This document shows positions 22,937-33,324 of a DNA stretch of 64,000 nucleotides, in pieces (position 1 is the stretch's first letter; each line of letters opens with the position of its first letter). Below the pieces are notes generated by a model, which had not been told where the DNA came from, did no database searches, and worked only from the letters and a program-made list of their open reading frames with translations. Both the position numbers and the translations under genes were made by a program. Source of the DNA: Azospirillum brasilense (GTDB lineage: Bacteria > Pseudomonadota > Alphaproteobacteria > Azospirillales > Azospirillaceae); contig NZ_CP012916.1 in NCBI RefSeq assembly GCF_001315015.1, forward strand, positions 1 to 64,000. Direction: 5' to 3'.

Positions 22937-24548
22937 GGGGGCCGGGGGGCTTCTCCTCCCGTTCCTGTTCCCGCGGGTCGCGGCTGGCCGCCGACACCAG
23001 ATGGACCAGGGCGGCGCCGAGCGCGATCACGCCCACCGCCACCGACGCCCGCAGGAAGCGGGAGGCGTCGCCGTGCAGGGTGAAATGCCACCACAGCTCG
23101 TCGCTGAAGGCGATGTGCTTGTAGGAGAACAGGCCGAGCCAGAAGGCGCTGGCCAGCGCCACACCGGTCGCGATGAACCAGCTCGGCGTCAGGGGATTGC
23201 GCAGGATGTTGCCGCGGCGGTGGAACTCCTTGCGGGCCGGCAGCAGGGCCAGAAAGATCAGTCCCGGCACGATGGCTTCCGGCCAGTCGCCGCCCTTCAG
23301 CAGGGCCGAGGCGCAGGCTGTCGCCAGCAGCACCAGCGACAGCACCCAGGCGGCGTGCAGCCGCCGCTGCACCGCGTGGGCCAGCAGGATCAGCAGCACC
23401 CCGGCGACGCTGCCGGTGAAGTGCGACATCTCCACCAGCGGCAGCGCCGTGGCGTCGAAGGGGGCGGGCAGCGTCTCCTCCGGCGTGGCGCGCGAGAACA
23501 GCAGGAAGGCCCCGGTGATGAAGATGCAGGCGGCGAGCACCAGCGGCACCGCCGGGCTGATGGCGGCGGAGATTTCCCGTGACAGGCCGCTGATGCGGCG
23601 CCGGGCCTGGAAGGCCTCCACCCCGCCGAACATCAGCCCGGCGATCACCAGCGGCGCCAGATAATAGATCAGCCGGAAGACCAGCAATCCCGCCATCACG
23701 TCGTTGCCGGGCATGGCCGGGGTCAGGCTGACCAGGACGATGGCGTCGAACACCCCCAGTCCCCCCGGCACGTGGCTGATGATGCCGGCGACCAGCGCCA
23801 GCCCGAAGGCGACCAGGACGTCGGCGTAGCTCACCGCGTCGCTCGGCGGCAGGCAGAGATAGAGGACCAGCGCCGCCAGCGACAGGTCGCACAGCCCCAG
23901 CAGGAGCTGCCGAACCGCAATGGACGGGCGGGGGAAGGCGATGGCGTGTCCGAACACCCGCAGCGGCCGGCGCAGCCAGAAGCCGCCCACCGCGTAGGCC
24001 ACCAGCACCGCCAGCGCCGCCAGCCCCAGCAGCGTGGCGCTGCCCGGCGGGACATGCAGCGCCTTCAGCGCCGTGGGGTCGATCAGCATGACCACCGGCA
24101 TCACCGTCGCCAGCCCGAGCATGAAGGTGGTGACGACGAACAGCGTCACCTGCGCCACCTCCACCCCGGCCAGCCCATGCGGGGCGTAGAGGCGGTAGCG
24201 CACCGTCGCCCCGATGATGCTGGCGAAGCCCAGGCTGTGGCTGAAGGCGTAGCTGGTGAAGGCGGTGAAAGCCACCCAGCGGTAGGGCAGGGGTCGCCGC
24301 AGGTGGCGCAGGGCCAGCAGGTCGTAGAGCGTCAGCAGCCAGTAGCTGACCGCCGCCGCCGCCGAGGCGGCAAGAAGCTGCACGCCCGTGATGCGGTCCA
24401 GCGCCTGCCGGATGTCGGCGACGCTGTACTGCTCCAGCCAGCGGTTCAGGATGACCAGTGCCCCGGCCAGAAGGGCCAGGATCAGCACCCCCGTGCCGTA
24501 GCGCAGGAGCCGCTGGGTCCAGGTCGGGGGGCTTTCGGTGTGGGCCAT
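22911..24548 (-). CDS. MprF-like lysylphosphatidylglycerol flippase-domain membrane protein
   Basis: A 545-residue polytopic protein of the LPG-synthase transmembrane (UPF0104/flippase-like) family. It starts MAHTESPPTWTQR and has about 13-14 hydrophobic segments to residue 515, with family features such as the YRWVAFTAFTSYAFSHSLG region (about residue 86) and HVPGGLGVFDAIVL (about 258), then a short charged tail. Full MprF proteins are about 840-880 residues and end in a cytosolic aminoacyl-phospholipid synthase domain (DUF2156); that domain is absent here. By homology it could flip a phospholipid or related amphiphile. The gene stands alone between trkH (convergent, 26-bp overlap) and a small plus-strand gene. 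Confidence 0.8.
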   Translation of the reverse strand: MAHTESPPTWTQRLLRYGTGVLILALLAGALVILNRWLEQYSVADIRQALDRITGVQLLAASAAAAVSYWLLTLYDLLALRHLRRPLPYRWVAFTAFTSYAFSHSLGFASIIGATVRYRLYAPHGLAGVEVAQVTLFVVTTFMLGLATVMPVVMLIDPTALKALHVPPGSATLLGLAALAVLVAYAVGGFWLRRPLRVFGHAIAFPRPSIAVRQLLLGLCDLSLAALVLYLCLPPSDAVSYADVLVAFGLALVAGIISHVPGGLGVFDAIVLVSLTPAMPGNDVMAGLLVFRLIYYLAPLVIAGLMFGGVEAFQARRRISGLSREISAAISPAVPLVLAACIFITGAFLLFSRATPEETLPAPFDATALPLVEMSHFTGSVAGVLLILLAHAVQRRLHAAWVLSLVLLATACASALLKGGDWPEAIVPGLIFLALLPARKEFHRRGNILRNPLTPSWFIATGVALASAFWLGLFSYKHIAFSDELWWHFTLHGDASRFLRASVAVGVIALGAALVHLVSAASRDPREQEREEKPPGPLTAARRTD

Positions 24549-24655
24549 GGCTGACAGGATCGCTCCGGGCGCCTAGGATGACGGGGCTTCGGACAAGAAC
24601 AACACCGCGCAACGAAAAAGCGCATGGCCGGGCGGGGCTCTTCGGGAGGCAACGG

Positions 24656-24895
24656 ATGCATCTTGTGCTTTATCTCGCCACCGGCCTGTCGGGGACCAAC
24701 ACGCTGATCCTGCTGCTCGCCTATCTCTGGGACAGCTCGGTGACTCTGCTCGGCGGCGCCACGGGCTACGGCCTGCGGCCGGACGGCGTGTCCTTCACTC
24801 TGTCGCTCTTCACCACGGTGCTGCTGGCCTGGTACGCGCTGGTCCTGCGGCGGCGTCTCCGCGCGGACCGCAAAGGCGGGGCCCGTCCGGAATAG
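24656..24895 (+). CDS. Small membrane protein, unknown
   Basis: A 79-residue protein with two hydrophobic helices (residues about 3-27 and 48-64) and a basic C-terminus RRRLRADRKGG, so it is probably an inner-membrane protein with a cytoplasmic tail. GGGAGG lies 6-8 bases before the ATG at 24656, which supports this start over longer in-frame alternatives. No family is recognised. It precedes the BCCT transporter by 131 bp, with no sign of translational coupling. Confidence 0.6.
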   Translation: MHLVLYLATGLSGTNTLILLLAYLWDSSVTLLGGATGYGLRPDGVSFTLSLFTTVLLAWYALVLRRRLRADRKGGARPE

Positions 24896-25026
24896 CCGCC
24901 GCGGCGCCGGCCATCGGAAGCATGAGCGCGGCGATTTTTTGGAAACTCCGGCCGGGTTGATCCGTTGTCTGGGCGAAGACGCCGCGCCTCGGATTCGGGT
25001 GCGCTGCCCGAGGCCGGAGAAAAACC

Positions 25027-27015
<1,989 letters not shown>

Positions 27016-27112
27016 AAGAGCGCGGCCTCTTCCGGTAGCAGGAGAAGATTGCCTCGAATTATGCTAGAAAGCCGTCCGGTGCATTCTTCGTGCCGAGGCG
27101 GCGGCGACCACC

Positions 27113-28852
27113 ATGGGTCATCAGGCGGATCAGAACCAGACCGGGGTCGACACTCCCGGCGGGGAGGCGCGCGCGGCGGGCCGCCCGCTGATGGCGTCAA
27201 TGACCGTTGCCGAACTTCCCCGGCTTGACGGGTTGTGGGCGCCGGTGTGGCTGCAGGACGGCGGCCGGATGGTCTGGGGCAACCGCGCCGCCCTGGAGCT
27301 GTGGAACGCCGCGTCGCTCGCCGACTTCCAGGCCCGCGAGTTCGGCAGGCAGCCGGAGGGGGGGCCGCAGGCCGAAGGGGAATCGGCGACGGGGCGCTGG
27401 ACCTTCTACCCCAAGGGGCGCCCGGTCACCGCCTGGGTGCGGCGCAGCGGCATGGCGCTGCCGGACGGGCGCCTGGGCACCCTGCACGAGGCGCAGCTCG
27501 CCGCACCCTTGGGCGATCCGGACCATGGCGGCACCGACACCGAGGCGCTCGACCGCGAGCGCGCCATGCTGCAAAGCCTGATCGACTCGATGCCGGACAT
27601 CGTCTTCTTCAAGGACGTGAACGGCACCTACCTCAAGGTCAACCGGGCGATGCTCGACTATGCGGGGCGCCCACCGCTGGGGCTGACCGACCACCGGCTG
27701 TTCGACGCGGAAACGGCGGTGCGGCGGCGGCGGACCGACCAGATCGCCATGCAGAAGGGTTTTTCCCGCAGCGAGGAGTGGTTCGTTCACCCGGACGGGC
27801 GCCGCGTGCTGATGGAGACCGCCAAGGCCGTCTGCCTCGACCGCAGCGGCAAGATGCTGGGCGTCGTCGGCATCGCCCGCGACATCACCGAGCGGCGGCA
27901 GACGGAGAAGCAGCTTCTGCGGCAGCACGCCCTGTTGCAGGGGATCATCGACACCATCCCCGACGCCGTCTTCTTCAAGGACCGGGACGGTGTGCTGCGC
28001 AAGGCCAACCGCGCCTTCGCTTCCTGGACCGGGCGGCCGCTGGAGCAGCTGATCGGGCTGGGCAGCCACGAGATATGGCCTCATGAGATGGCCGACGGCA
28101 TCCGCGCGGGCGACGCCTCGGTCTATGCCGAGGACCAGCCGCGGCGCAACGAGGAGAGCATCCCGCTGCCCGACGGCGGGCGGATCTGGGTCGAGATCCT
28201 GAAGGCGCCGATTCGCGACGCCGGCAACGAGCTTCTCGGGCTGGTCGGCGTCGGGCGCGACATCACGCTGCGCAAGGCCACCGAGGACGATCTGCGGCGG
28301 AGCGAGGCGGAGAAGGACCATCTCGCCCACCACGACGCGCTGACCGGCCTGCCCAACCGCCGCCTCCTCTTCGATCGGCTGGACATGGCGCTGGCCCGGT
28401 CGCGGCGGTCCGGGCGATCGCTGGCCCTGCTGTTCATCGACCTCGACGGCTTCAAGGCGGTCAACGACCGGATGGGCCACGATTGCGGCGACGAGGTGCT
28501 GCGCATCGCCGCGGCGCGAATCGCTGGCTGTCTGCGCCGCAGCGACACGGTGGCCCGCGTCGGCGGCGACGAGTTCACCATCATCCTGGAGGATGTGAGC
28601 TCCGCCGCCGATGCCGGGGGTGTGGCCGCCAAGATCGTGGAGGCGGTGGCGCTGCCCATCCCGGTGCAGGGTCCGGTCCAGACCAACACCGCCGTGATCG
28701 GCGCCAGCGTCGGCATCGCCCTGTCCCCCGCCGACGGATCGGACGCCCGCAGTCTGCTGGTGGCCGCGGACGGCGCGATGTACCGGGCCAAGCAGGCGGG
28801 CCGCGGCACCCATATCTTTTACAAGGACATTCCCCGCAGGAATCCGGACTGA
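27113..28852 (+). CDS. PAS-domain diguanylate cyclase
   Basis: A 579-residue cytosolic signalling enzyme with no membrane segment. A degenerate PAS-like domain (about 40-110) is followed by two clear PAS domains, about 150-262 (SMPDIVFFKDVNG) and 275-395 (TIPDAVFFKDRDG), then a GGDEF domain from about residue 406. The active motif GGDEF is intact at about 484-488, and RRSD sits exactly five residues upstream as an RxxD inhibitory site, so it should make cyclic di-GMP and be product-inhibited. There is no EAL domain. The PAS pair probably senses a small ligand or redox state. An alternative start lies at 27191. Confidence 0.9.
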   Translation: MGHQADQNQTGVDTPGGEARAAGRPLMASMTVAELPRLDGLWAPVWLQDGGRMVWGNRAALELWNAASLADFQAREFGRQPEGGPQAEGESATGRWTFYPKGRPVTAWVRRSGMALPDGRLGTLHEAQLAAPLGDPDHGGTDTEALDRERAMLQSLIDSMPDIVFFKDVNGTYLKVNRAMLDYAGRPPLGLTDHRLFDAETAVRRRRTDQIAMQKGFSRSEEWFVHPDGRRVLMETAKAVCLDRSGKMLGVVGIARDITERRQTEKQLLRQHALLQGIIDTIPDAVFFKDRDGVLRKANRAFASWTGRPLEQLIGLGSHEIWPHEMADGIRAGDASVYAEDQPRRNEESIPLPDGGRIWVEILKAPIRDAGNELLGLVGVGRDITLRKATEDDLRRSEAEKDHLAHHDALTGLPNRRLLFDRLDMALARSRRSGRSLALLFIDLDGFKAVNDRMGHDCGDEVLRIAAARIAGCLRRSDTVARVGGDEFTIILEDVSSAADAGGVAAKIVEAVALPIPVQGPVQTNTAVIGASVGIALSPADGSDARSLLVAADGAMYRAKQAGRGTHIFYKDIPRRNPD

Positions 28853-28936
28853 CCGGGTGCGGAATCCGCTTGCGCGGCCGGAACAAAAGAAGAACAATAC
28901 CCGCCTGACCGGTTCATGACGGGAGAGGATGGGATC

Positions 28937-29326
28937 ATGTTCGTATGCGTCGATGGTGACCGCACCACCCGCCTGCGCCAGTGGGCCTGGCTCGACATCG
29001 GTGTCGGTATGGGCGGTGCCGGGACGGGTCCCGGCGAACGCCGCCTCGTCGGCTGGAGCGTCACGGATGAGGCGTGGCTCGTCTCCGAGCCCATCGGTGT
29101 GGTTGCCACCAGTCCGCTGGGCCGCCCGCCGGGCTGGGCGGTGACCGACAACCAACGGCGGTATATGCTCGAACAGCCCGGCCTGCCCCATGGGGACGAT
29201 CCACTGGCCGCCATCGACTGCCTGCGGGCGAACGGCAGCCTCGACCCGGCGGCCCCCATCAGCATCGTGCCCTGGCGCCCCGGCAGGTCCACCGCCGAAC
29301 GCATCTTCGAGCGCCGGACGGCCTGA
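28937..29326 (+). CDS. Hypothetical protein
   Basis: A 129-residue soluble protein starting MFVCVDGDRTTRLRQW. GGGAGAGG precedes the ATG at 28937 with good spacing, which favours it over an in-frame ATG 21 bp upstream. No signal peptide, membrane segment or known motif was found. It lies 85 bp after the diguanylate cyclase gene and 94 bp before the phosphatase gene on the same strand. Confidence 0.55.
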   Translation: MFVCVDGDRTTRLRQWAWLDIGVGMGGAGTGPGERRLVGWSVTDEAWLVSEPIGVVATSPLGRPPGWAVTDNQRRYMLEQPGLPHGDDPLAAIDCLRANGSLDPAAPISIVPWRPGRSTAERIFERRTA

Positions 29327-29420
29327 TCGCGGCCTGATCGCGGAAAGACGGGCTGCTGCGTGACGGAACGGCCTTTTTCCCGTTGAAAGCCTTGGTTGAG
29401 GCGGGAAGGGGTCGTTCACC

Positions 29421-30185
29421 ATGCAGCAGCGCTGGCCGCAGAGGCTGTGGATCGTCCGTCACGGGGAAAGCGCCGGCAACGTCGCGCGCGACGCCGCCTA
29501 CGCCGCCGGGGTGGGGCGGATCGACATCGCCGAGCGCGACGTCGACGTGCCGCTCAGTCGCCAGGGGGAGCAGCAGTCCGAAGCGTTGGCGCGCTGGTTC
29601 GCCGCGCTGCCGCCGGGCGAGCGGCCCGACGTGGTGCTGACCTCCCCCTATCTGCGGGCCCGGAGGACGGCGGAGATCATCCACGCCGGGGGTGGCCTGC
29701 CGGTCGAACCCACGGAGTTCGTGGTGGACGAGCGGCTGCGCGAGAAGGAGTTCGGCATCCTCGACCGGCTGACCGCGCTGGGCATCGCGCAGGAGCACCC
29801 CGAGCAGGCGGAGTTCCGCCGCATCCTCGGCAAATTCTACTTCCGCCCGCCCGCCGGGGAAAGCTGGTGCGACGTCATCCTGCGGCTGCGCAGCGCGCTT
29901 GACACCATCAGCCTGCACCATGGCGGGCAGCGCGTGCTGGTGGTCAGCCATCAGGTCGTCGTGCTGTGCCTGCGCTACCTGCTGGAGGGCATGACGGAGG
30001 AGCAGATCCTCGCCATCGACCGCGAGGGCGACGTGGCGAATTGCGGGGTCACCGAATACGCCTTCAATCCCGCCCAGGGGCACAGCGGGCGGATGCGGCT
30101 TCGCCGTTACAATTTCGTCGCCCCGCTGGAGGTGGCCGGGGCGCCGCTGACCGCCGAACCCGACGCCAATGCGGCCGTCCGATGA
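29421..30185 (+). CDS. Histidine phosphatase (phosphoglycerate mutase-like)
   Basis: A 254-residue member of the histidine phosphatase superfamily. The phosphorylated histidine lies in WIVRHGESAGN (residues 10-20), the second arginine in TSPYLRARRTAE (about 74-85), the acidic residue in RLREKEFGIL, and the second catalytic histidine in VLVVSHQVVV near residue 176. The substrate cannot be told from sequence. The stop codon overlaps the next start as ATGA, so the gene is translationally coupled to the NAD(P)HX dehydratase; a house-cleaning role would fit. Confidence 0.85.
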   Translation: MQQRWPQRLWIVRHGESAGNVARDAAYAAGVGRIDIAERDVDVPLSRQGEQQSEALARWFAALPPGERPDVVLTSPYLRARRTAEIIHAGGGLPVEPTEFVVDERLREKEFGILDRLTALGIAQEHPEQAEFRRILGKFYFRPPAGESWCDVILRLRSALDTISLHHGGQRVLVVSHQVVVLCLRYLLEGMTEEQILAIDREGDVANCGVTEYAFNPAQGHSGRMRLRRYNFVAPLEVAGAPLTAEPDANAAVR

Positions 30186-31090
30186 GTGATTTTCCAATGA
30201 ACGACCCGATCCCGGTCACCCGCGACCTGCTGCGATCCATGGCGCTGCCCCACCCCGGCGACGGCGCCGACAAGGACGGGCGGGGCCGGGTTCTGGTCAT
30301 CGGCGGCAGCGTCGAGGTGCCGGGCGCCGTGCTGCTGGCCGGGACGGCGGCGCTGCGCGCCGGGGCGGGCAAGCTTCAGATGGCGACCTGCCGCAGCGTG
30401 GCCCCGCATCTCGGGCTCGCCGTGCCGGAGGCGCTGGTGCTCGGCTTGCATGAGACGGCGGAAGGCGGCATCGCCCCCGATTGTGTGGACACGCTGTGCG
30501 AGCGGGCGGCCCGCTGCACCGCGGTGCTGATCGGACCCGGAATGATGGACAAGCGCGCTGTCGCCGACCTGACCGGCGCGCTGATCGCCGGGCTGGATGG
30601 GGAGGGCGGTCCGGTTCTGGTCATCGACGCCGAAGCGCTGATGGGCCTGGACAACGCCAACGAAGCGCTGTGCCGCCGCGGCGGGCGGACGATCATCACG
30701 CCGCACGCTGGCGAGATGGCCGGCCTGTCCGGAATCAGCCGGGAGGAGGTGGAGGCCGATCCGCCCGCCGCCGCCCGCCGCGTTGCGGACCTTCACAAGG
30801 TGATCGTCGTGCTGAAGGGCGCCTGCACCCACATCGCCACGCCGGACGGTCGGATGTGGGCCTATGACGGCGGCAATGTCGGGCTTGCGACCTCGGGGTC
30901 GGGCGACACGCTGGCGGGCGTCATCGCCGGTCTGGCCGCGCGGGGCGCCGACCCGGCCAAGGCGGCGATCTGGGGTGTCCATCTGCATGGCGAGGCCGGC
31001 AACCGTCTGGCCCGCCGCGGCCCACTGGGCTTCCTGGCCCGCGAACTGCTGGCTCAGGTGCCGGAGATCATGGCCGAATTGTCGGCGTAG
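30182..31090 (+). CDS. nnrD: ADP/ATP-dependent NAD(P)H-hydrate dehydratase
   Basis: A 302-residue ribokinase-fold enzyme that repairs hydrated NADH or NADPH. Visible family marks are GRVLVIGGS near residue 38, IGPGMMD near 119, TPHAGEM near 177, and the catalytic NVGLATSGSGDTLAGVIAGL near 234-253 with the key Asp. It is the dehydratase alone; the NnrE epimerase domain that is fused in many bacteria is missing. The ATG at 30182 overlaps the upstream stop; another ATG 15 bases downstream is possible. Confidence 0.9.
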   Translation: MSDFPMNDPIPVTRDLLRSMALPHPGDGADKDGRGRVLVIGGSVEVPGAVLLAGTAALRAGAGKLQMATCRSVAPHLGLAVPEALVLGLHETAEGGIAPDCVDTLCERAARCTAVLIGPGMMDKRAVADLTGALIAGLDGEGGPVLVIDAEALMGLDNANEALCRRGGRTIITPHAGEMAGLSGISREEVEADPPAAARRVADLHKVIVVLKGACTHIATPDGRMWAYDGGNVGLATSGSGDTLAGVIAGLAARGADPAKAAIWGVHLHGEAGNRLARRGPLGFLARELLAQVPEIMAELSA

Positions 31091-31101
31091 GACCGCCGGT
31101 T

Positions 31102-31275
31102 TCAGAACACCAGCTTGGCGGCCTGGTAGAGGACGACCCAGGGAGCGGCGATCAGCCCGCCCCACAGGGCGACCAGCGGCAGGCCGCGCAGCTTCTTCGC
31201 CGGGGCCGGAGCGGTGAGGGGGAGCGGGAAGGAAACGGTCTCGGTGGTGCCGACAGCGGGATTGTACTGGGACAT
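31102..31275 (-). CDS. Small single-pass membrane protein
   Basis: A 57-residue protein with a soluble N-terminal half and one hydrophobic helix at residues 32-50 (LPLVALWGGLIAAPWVVLYQ). It is convergent with nnrD, 11 bp away. A CAGG-type ribosome site precedes the ATG. The function is unknown. Confidence 0.5.
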   Translation of the reverse strand: MSQYNPAVGTTETVSFPLPLTAPAPAKKLRGLPLVALWGGLIAAPWVVLYQAAKLVF

Positions 31276-31481
31276 GATGACCTGCCGATCTGTGTGTGAA
31301 GGCAGGATGCGCGCCGAACTCTTAACGACGATTAAAGTCGGGGGTAGCCGGCGCGCGGGATTCCGGCGTACCGCCGCCGGGTAGCAAAGCGCGTTTGAGT
31401 GGGCAATTTCGTAGCGTTCCGGGCGTCTTGACAAAAATTGCCAATCGTCCCGAGATGTCCTTCGGAAGAAGTACGTGGTCC

Positions 31482-31661
31482 ATGCCAACCATGAACAGCG
31501 GCCCGCCCGAGGCGCTTTGCCGGCTTCATCGGGAAAAGGCGGTCGAGCGTGAAAAGCTGGGGAAGCTTCGGCGCGCCATCCTGGTGGGCGCCGACGACTG
31601 CAAAAACGGCCGCCTGGACGACCGCCCCATTGCCGACATCCTGAACGACATTAACGATTGA
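31482..31661 (+). CDS. Short protein resembling the C-terminus of a ParD-type antitoxin
   Basis: A 59-residue product; the start is uncertain (in-frame starts at 31395, 31455, 31482 and 31491). Its C-terminal half, EREKLGKLRRAILVGADDCK and on, follows the pattern of CC2985/ParD antitoxins, where a KLxxLRxAxxxGxxDxxxGR segment ends the protein. The N-terminal ribbon-helix-helix that binds DNA is absent and no ParE-like toxin lies next to it. It may be a remnant, or a small unrelated protein. Confidence 0.4.
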   Translation: MPTMNSGPPEALCRLHREKAVEREKLGKLRRAILVGADDCKNGRLDDRPIADILNDIND

Positions 31662-31737
31662 CCGGCGATGGCCTGTCGCATCATGAGCAACTGCGCTGCG
31701 CCGGCTGTCGTCGTCCTGTGCCCTCTGCATGAAAAGA

Positions 31738-31792
31738 GGGAACCGGACCGGCCGCATCCAGCAAGGACAAGGATGAGGCCGGTCCGGTTCCC
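31738..31792 (-). terminator. Long inverted repeat, terminator of the MFS gene
   Basis: Perfect 16-bp arms (GGGAACCGGACCGGCC and its complement) around a 23-base loop. Read on the minus strand it is followed by CTCTTTTC. It starts 14 bp after the stop of the MHS-type transporter gene. Confidence 0.7.
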
Positions 31793-31806
31793 GACGCTCG
31801 CTCAGG

Positions 31807-33114
31807 TCACTTGGCCAGCGTCTTGTTGAGCCACAGGGCCAGCAACGTGCAGACCGCGCCCGACAGCAGGTAGGCGCCGGCCGAGAACAGGCCGTAGTTC
31901 GCCGACAGCACCAGCGCCACCAGCGGCGCGAAGCCCGCCCCGAACAGCCAGGCGAGGTCCGAGGTGATGGCCGCCCCGGTGTAGCGGTAGCGCTGGGTGA
32001 AGCCCGACGCGACCACGCCCGACGACTGGCCGAAGGACAGACCCAGGATCACGAAGCCGACGATCATGAAGACCAGCTCGCCCAGCGGCCCGCCGTTCAG
32101 CAGCAGGGGCGCCACGCCGCTGAACACGGCGATGGCCGCGGCGCAGCTTCCCAGCAGGGTGCGGCGGCCGATGCGGTCGGCGATCAAGCCGGAGGCGATG
32201 ATCGCCCCCAGGCCGAAGAAGGCCCCGACCACCTCGATCAGCAGGAAGTCCGCCGGCGTGTCCTGGGTGTAGAGGAAGATCCAGGACAGCGGGAAGACGG
32301 TCACCATGTGGAACAGCGCGAAGCTGGCCAGCGGGGCGAAGGCGCCCAGCACGACGCGCATGCCCTCGTTGCGCAGCATCTCGGTCACCGGGACCGGCTG
32401 AAGCTCGCGGCTTTCGAACAGGTGGGTGTATTCCGGCGTCACCACGATGCGCAGCCGCGCGAACAGCGCCACGACGTTGATGGCGAAGGCCACGAAGAAC
32501 GGATAGCGCCAGCCCCAGCTGAAGAAATCCTCGGCCGACAGGCTGCCGGCGAAATAGGCGAAGAGGGCGCTCGCCACGATCAGCCCGATGGGGGCGCCGA
32601 GCTGAGGAATCATCGCGTACCAGCCGCGACGGTTCTCCGGCGCATTCAGCGCCAGCAGCGAGGCGAGGCCGTCCCATGCGCCGCCCAGCGCCAGACCCTG
32701 GCCGATGCGGGCCGCCGCCAGCAGCCAGATCGCTGCCGCGCCGATCTGCTCGTAACTCGGCAGAAAGGCGATGGCGACCGTCGAGGTGCCCAGCAGGAAC
32801 AGGGAGAGGGTGAGCTTCGCACCGCGCCCGTGGGCACGGTCGATGGCCATGAACAGCATGCTGCCCACCGGGCGGGCGACGAAGGCCAGCGCGAAGATCG
32901 CGAAGGACCACAACGTTCCGGTGAGCGGGTCAAGATAGGGAAAGACCAGCTTCGGGAAGACGATCACCGAAGCGATGGCATAAACGAAAAAATCGAAGAA
33001 TTCGGACGTCCGTCCGATGATGACGCCAATCGCGATTTCACCGGGATTCACCCTGTGGTCGCGGGCATTGACCAGTCTTGCATCCCGTTCGGTCGCCGTG
33101 GTCGATGATCCCAT
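31807..33114 (-). CDS. MFS transporter, MHS (metabolite:H+ symporter) type
   Basis: A 435-residue inner-membrane permease with twelve hydrophobic helices. It opens with GVIIGRTSEFFDFFVYAIAS, the first-helix motif typical of the ProP/ShiA/KgtP-like MHS group, and has the loop motif ADRIGRRTLLG near residue 305. Substrates of this group include dicarboxylates, shikimate and proline; none can be singled out. The ATG at 33114, preceded by GGGGGG, was preferred to one 21 bp upstream. It diverges from cyoA and shares a 210-bp control region with it. Confidence 0.85.
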   Translation of the reverse strand: MGSSTTATERDARLVNARDHRVNPGEIAIGVIIGRTSEFFDFFVYAIASVIVFPKLVFPYLDPLTGTLWSFAIFALAFVARPVGSMLFMAIDRAHGRGAKLTLSLFLLGTSTVAIAFLPSYEQIGAAAIWLLAAARIGQGLALGGAWDGLASLLALNAPENRRGWYAMIPQLGAPIGLIVASALFAYFAGSLSAEDFFSWGWRYPFFVAFAINVVALFARLRIVVTPEYTHLFESRELQPVPVTEMLRNEGMRVVLGAFAPLASFALFHMVTVFPLSWIFLYTQDTPADFLLIEVVGAFFGLGAIIASGLIADRIGRRTLLGSCAAAIAVFSGVAPLLLNGGPLGELVFMIVGFVILGLSFGQSSGVVASGFTQRYRYTGAAITSDLAWLFGAGFAPLVALVLSANYGLFSAGAYLLSGAVCTLLALWLNKTLAK

Positions 33115-33199
33115 GGTCCCCCCACCGTCTGGCAATTGCGTCAGAGGGAATTAAATAGGCACCGCAACGGCATTCTGCCACGCCCATGGACGCATTGCC

Positions 33200-33213
33200 T
33201 TGATGTGCGTCAA
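33200..33213. promoter_or_regulatory. FixK/FNR-type box upstream of cyoA
   Basis: TTGATGTGCGTCAA fits the FixK/FNR dyad TTGA-N6-TCAA. It lies 112 bp before the cyoA start and 86 bp before the divergent MFS start. A Crp/Fnr-family gene without iron-sulphur cysteines is encoded at 52331-53062. Confidence 0.55.
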
Positions 33214-33234
33214 TGGCGGCGCGGAATCGCGGCG

Positions 33235-33255
33235 CATTGGACAAATTGTCCAATG
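33235..33255. promoter_or_regulatory. Perfect 21-bp dyad upstream of cyoA
   Basis: Two perfect 10-bp arms, CATTGGACAA and TTGTCCAATG, around a single central A. It is 70 bp before the cyoA start codon and too close to AT-rich flanks to be a terminator. It looks like an operator for a dimeric regulator, not matching the FNR consensus. Confidence 0.55.
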
Positions 33256-33324
33256 TCCGACCCGGCCCGTGGGGGTTAGCTCTTCGCCCAAATCCAAAGC
33301 GAACCCCTGCTGACAGGTCCTGCC

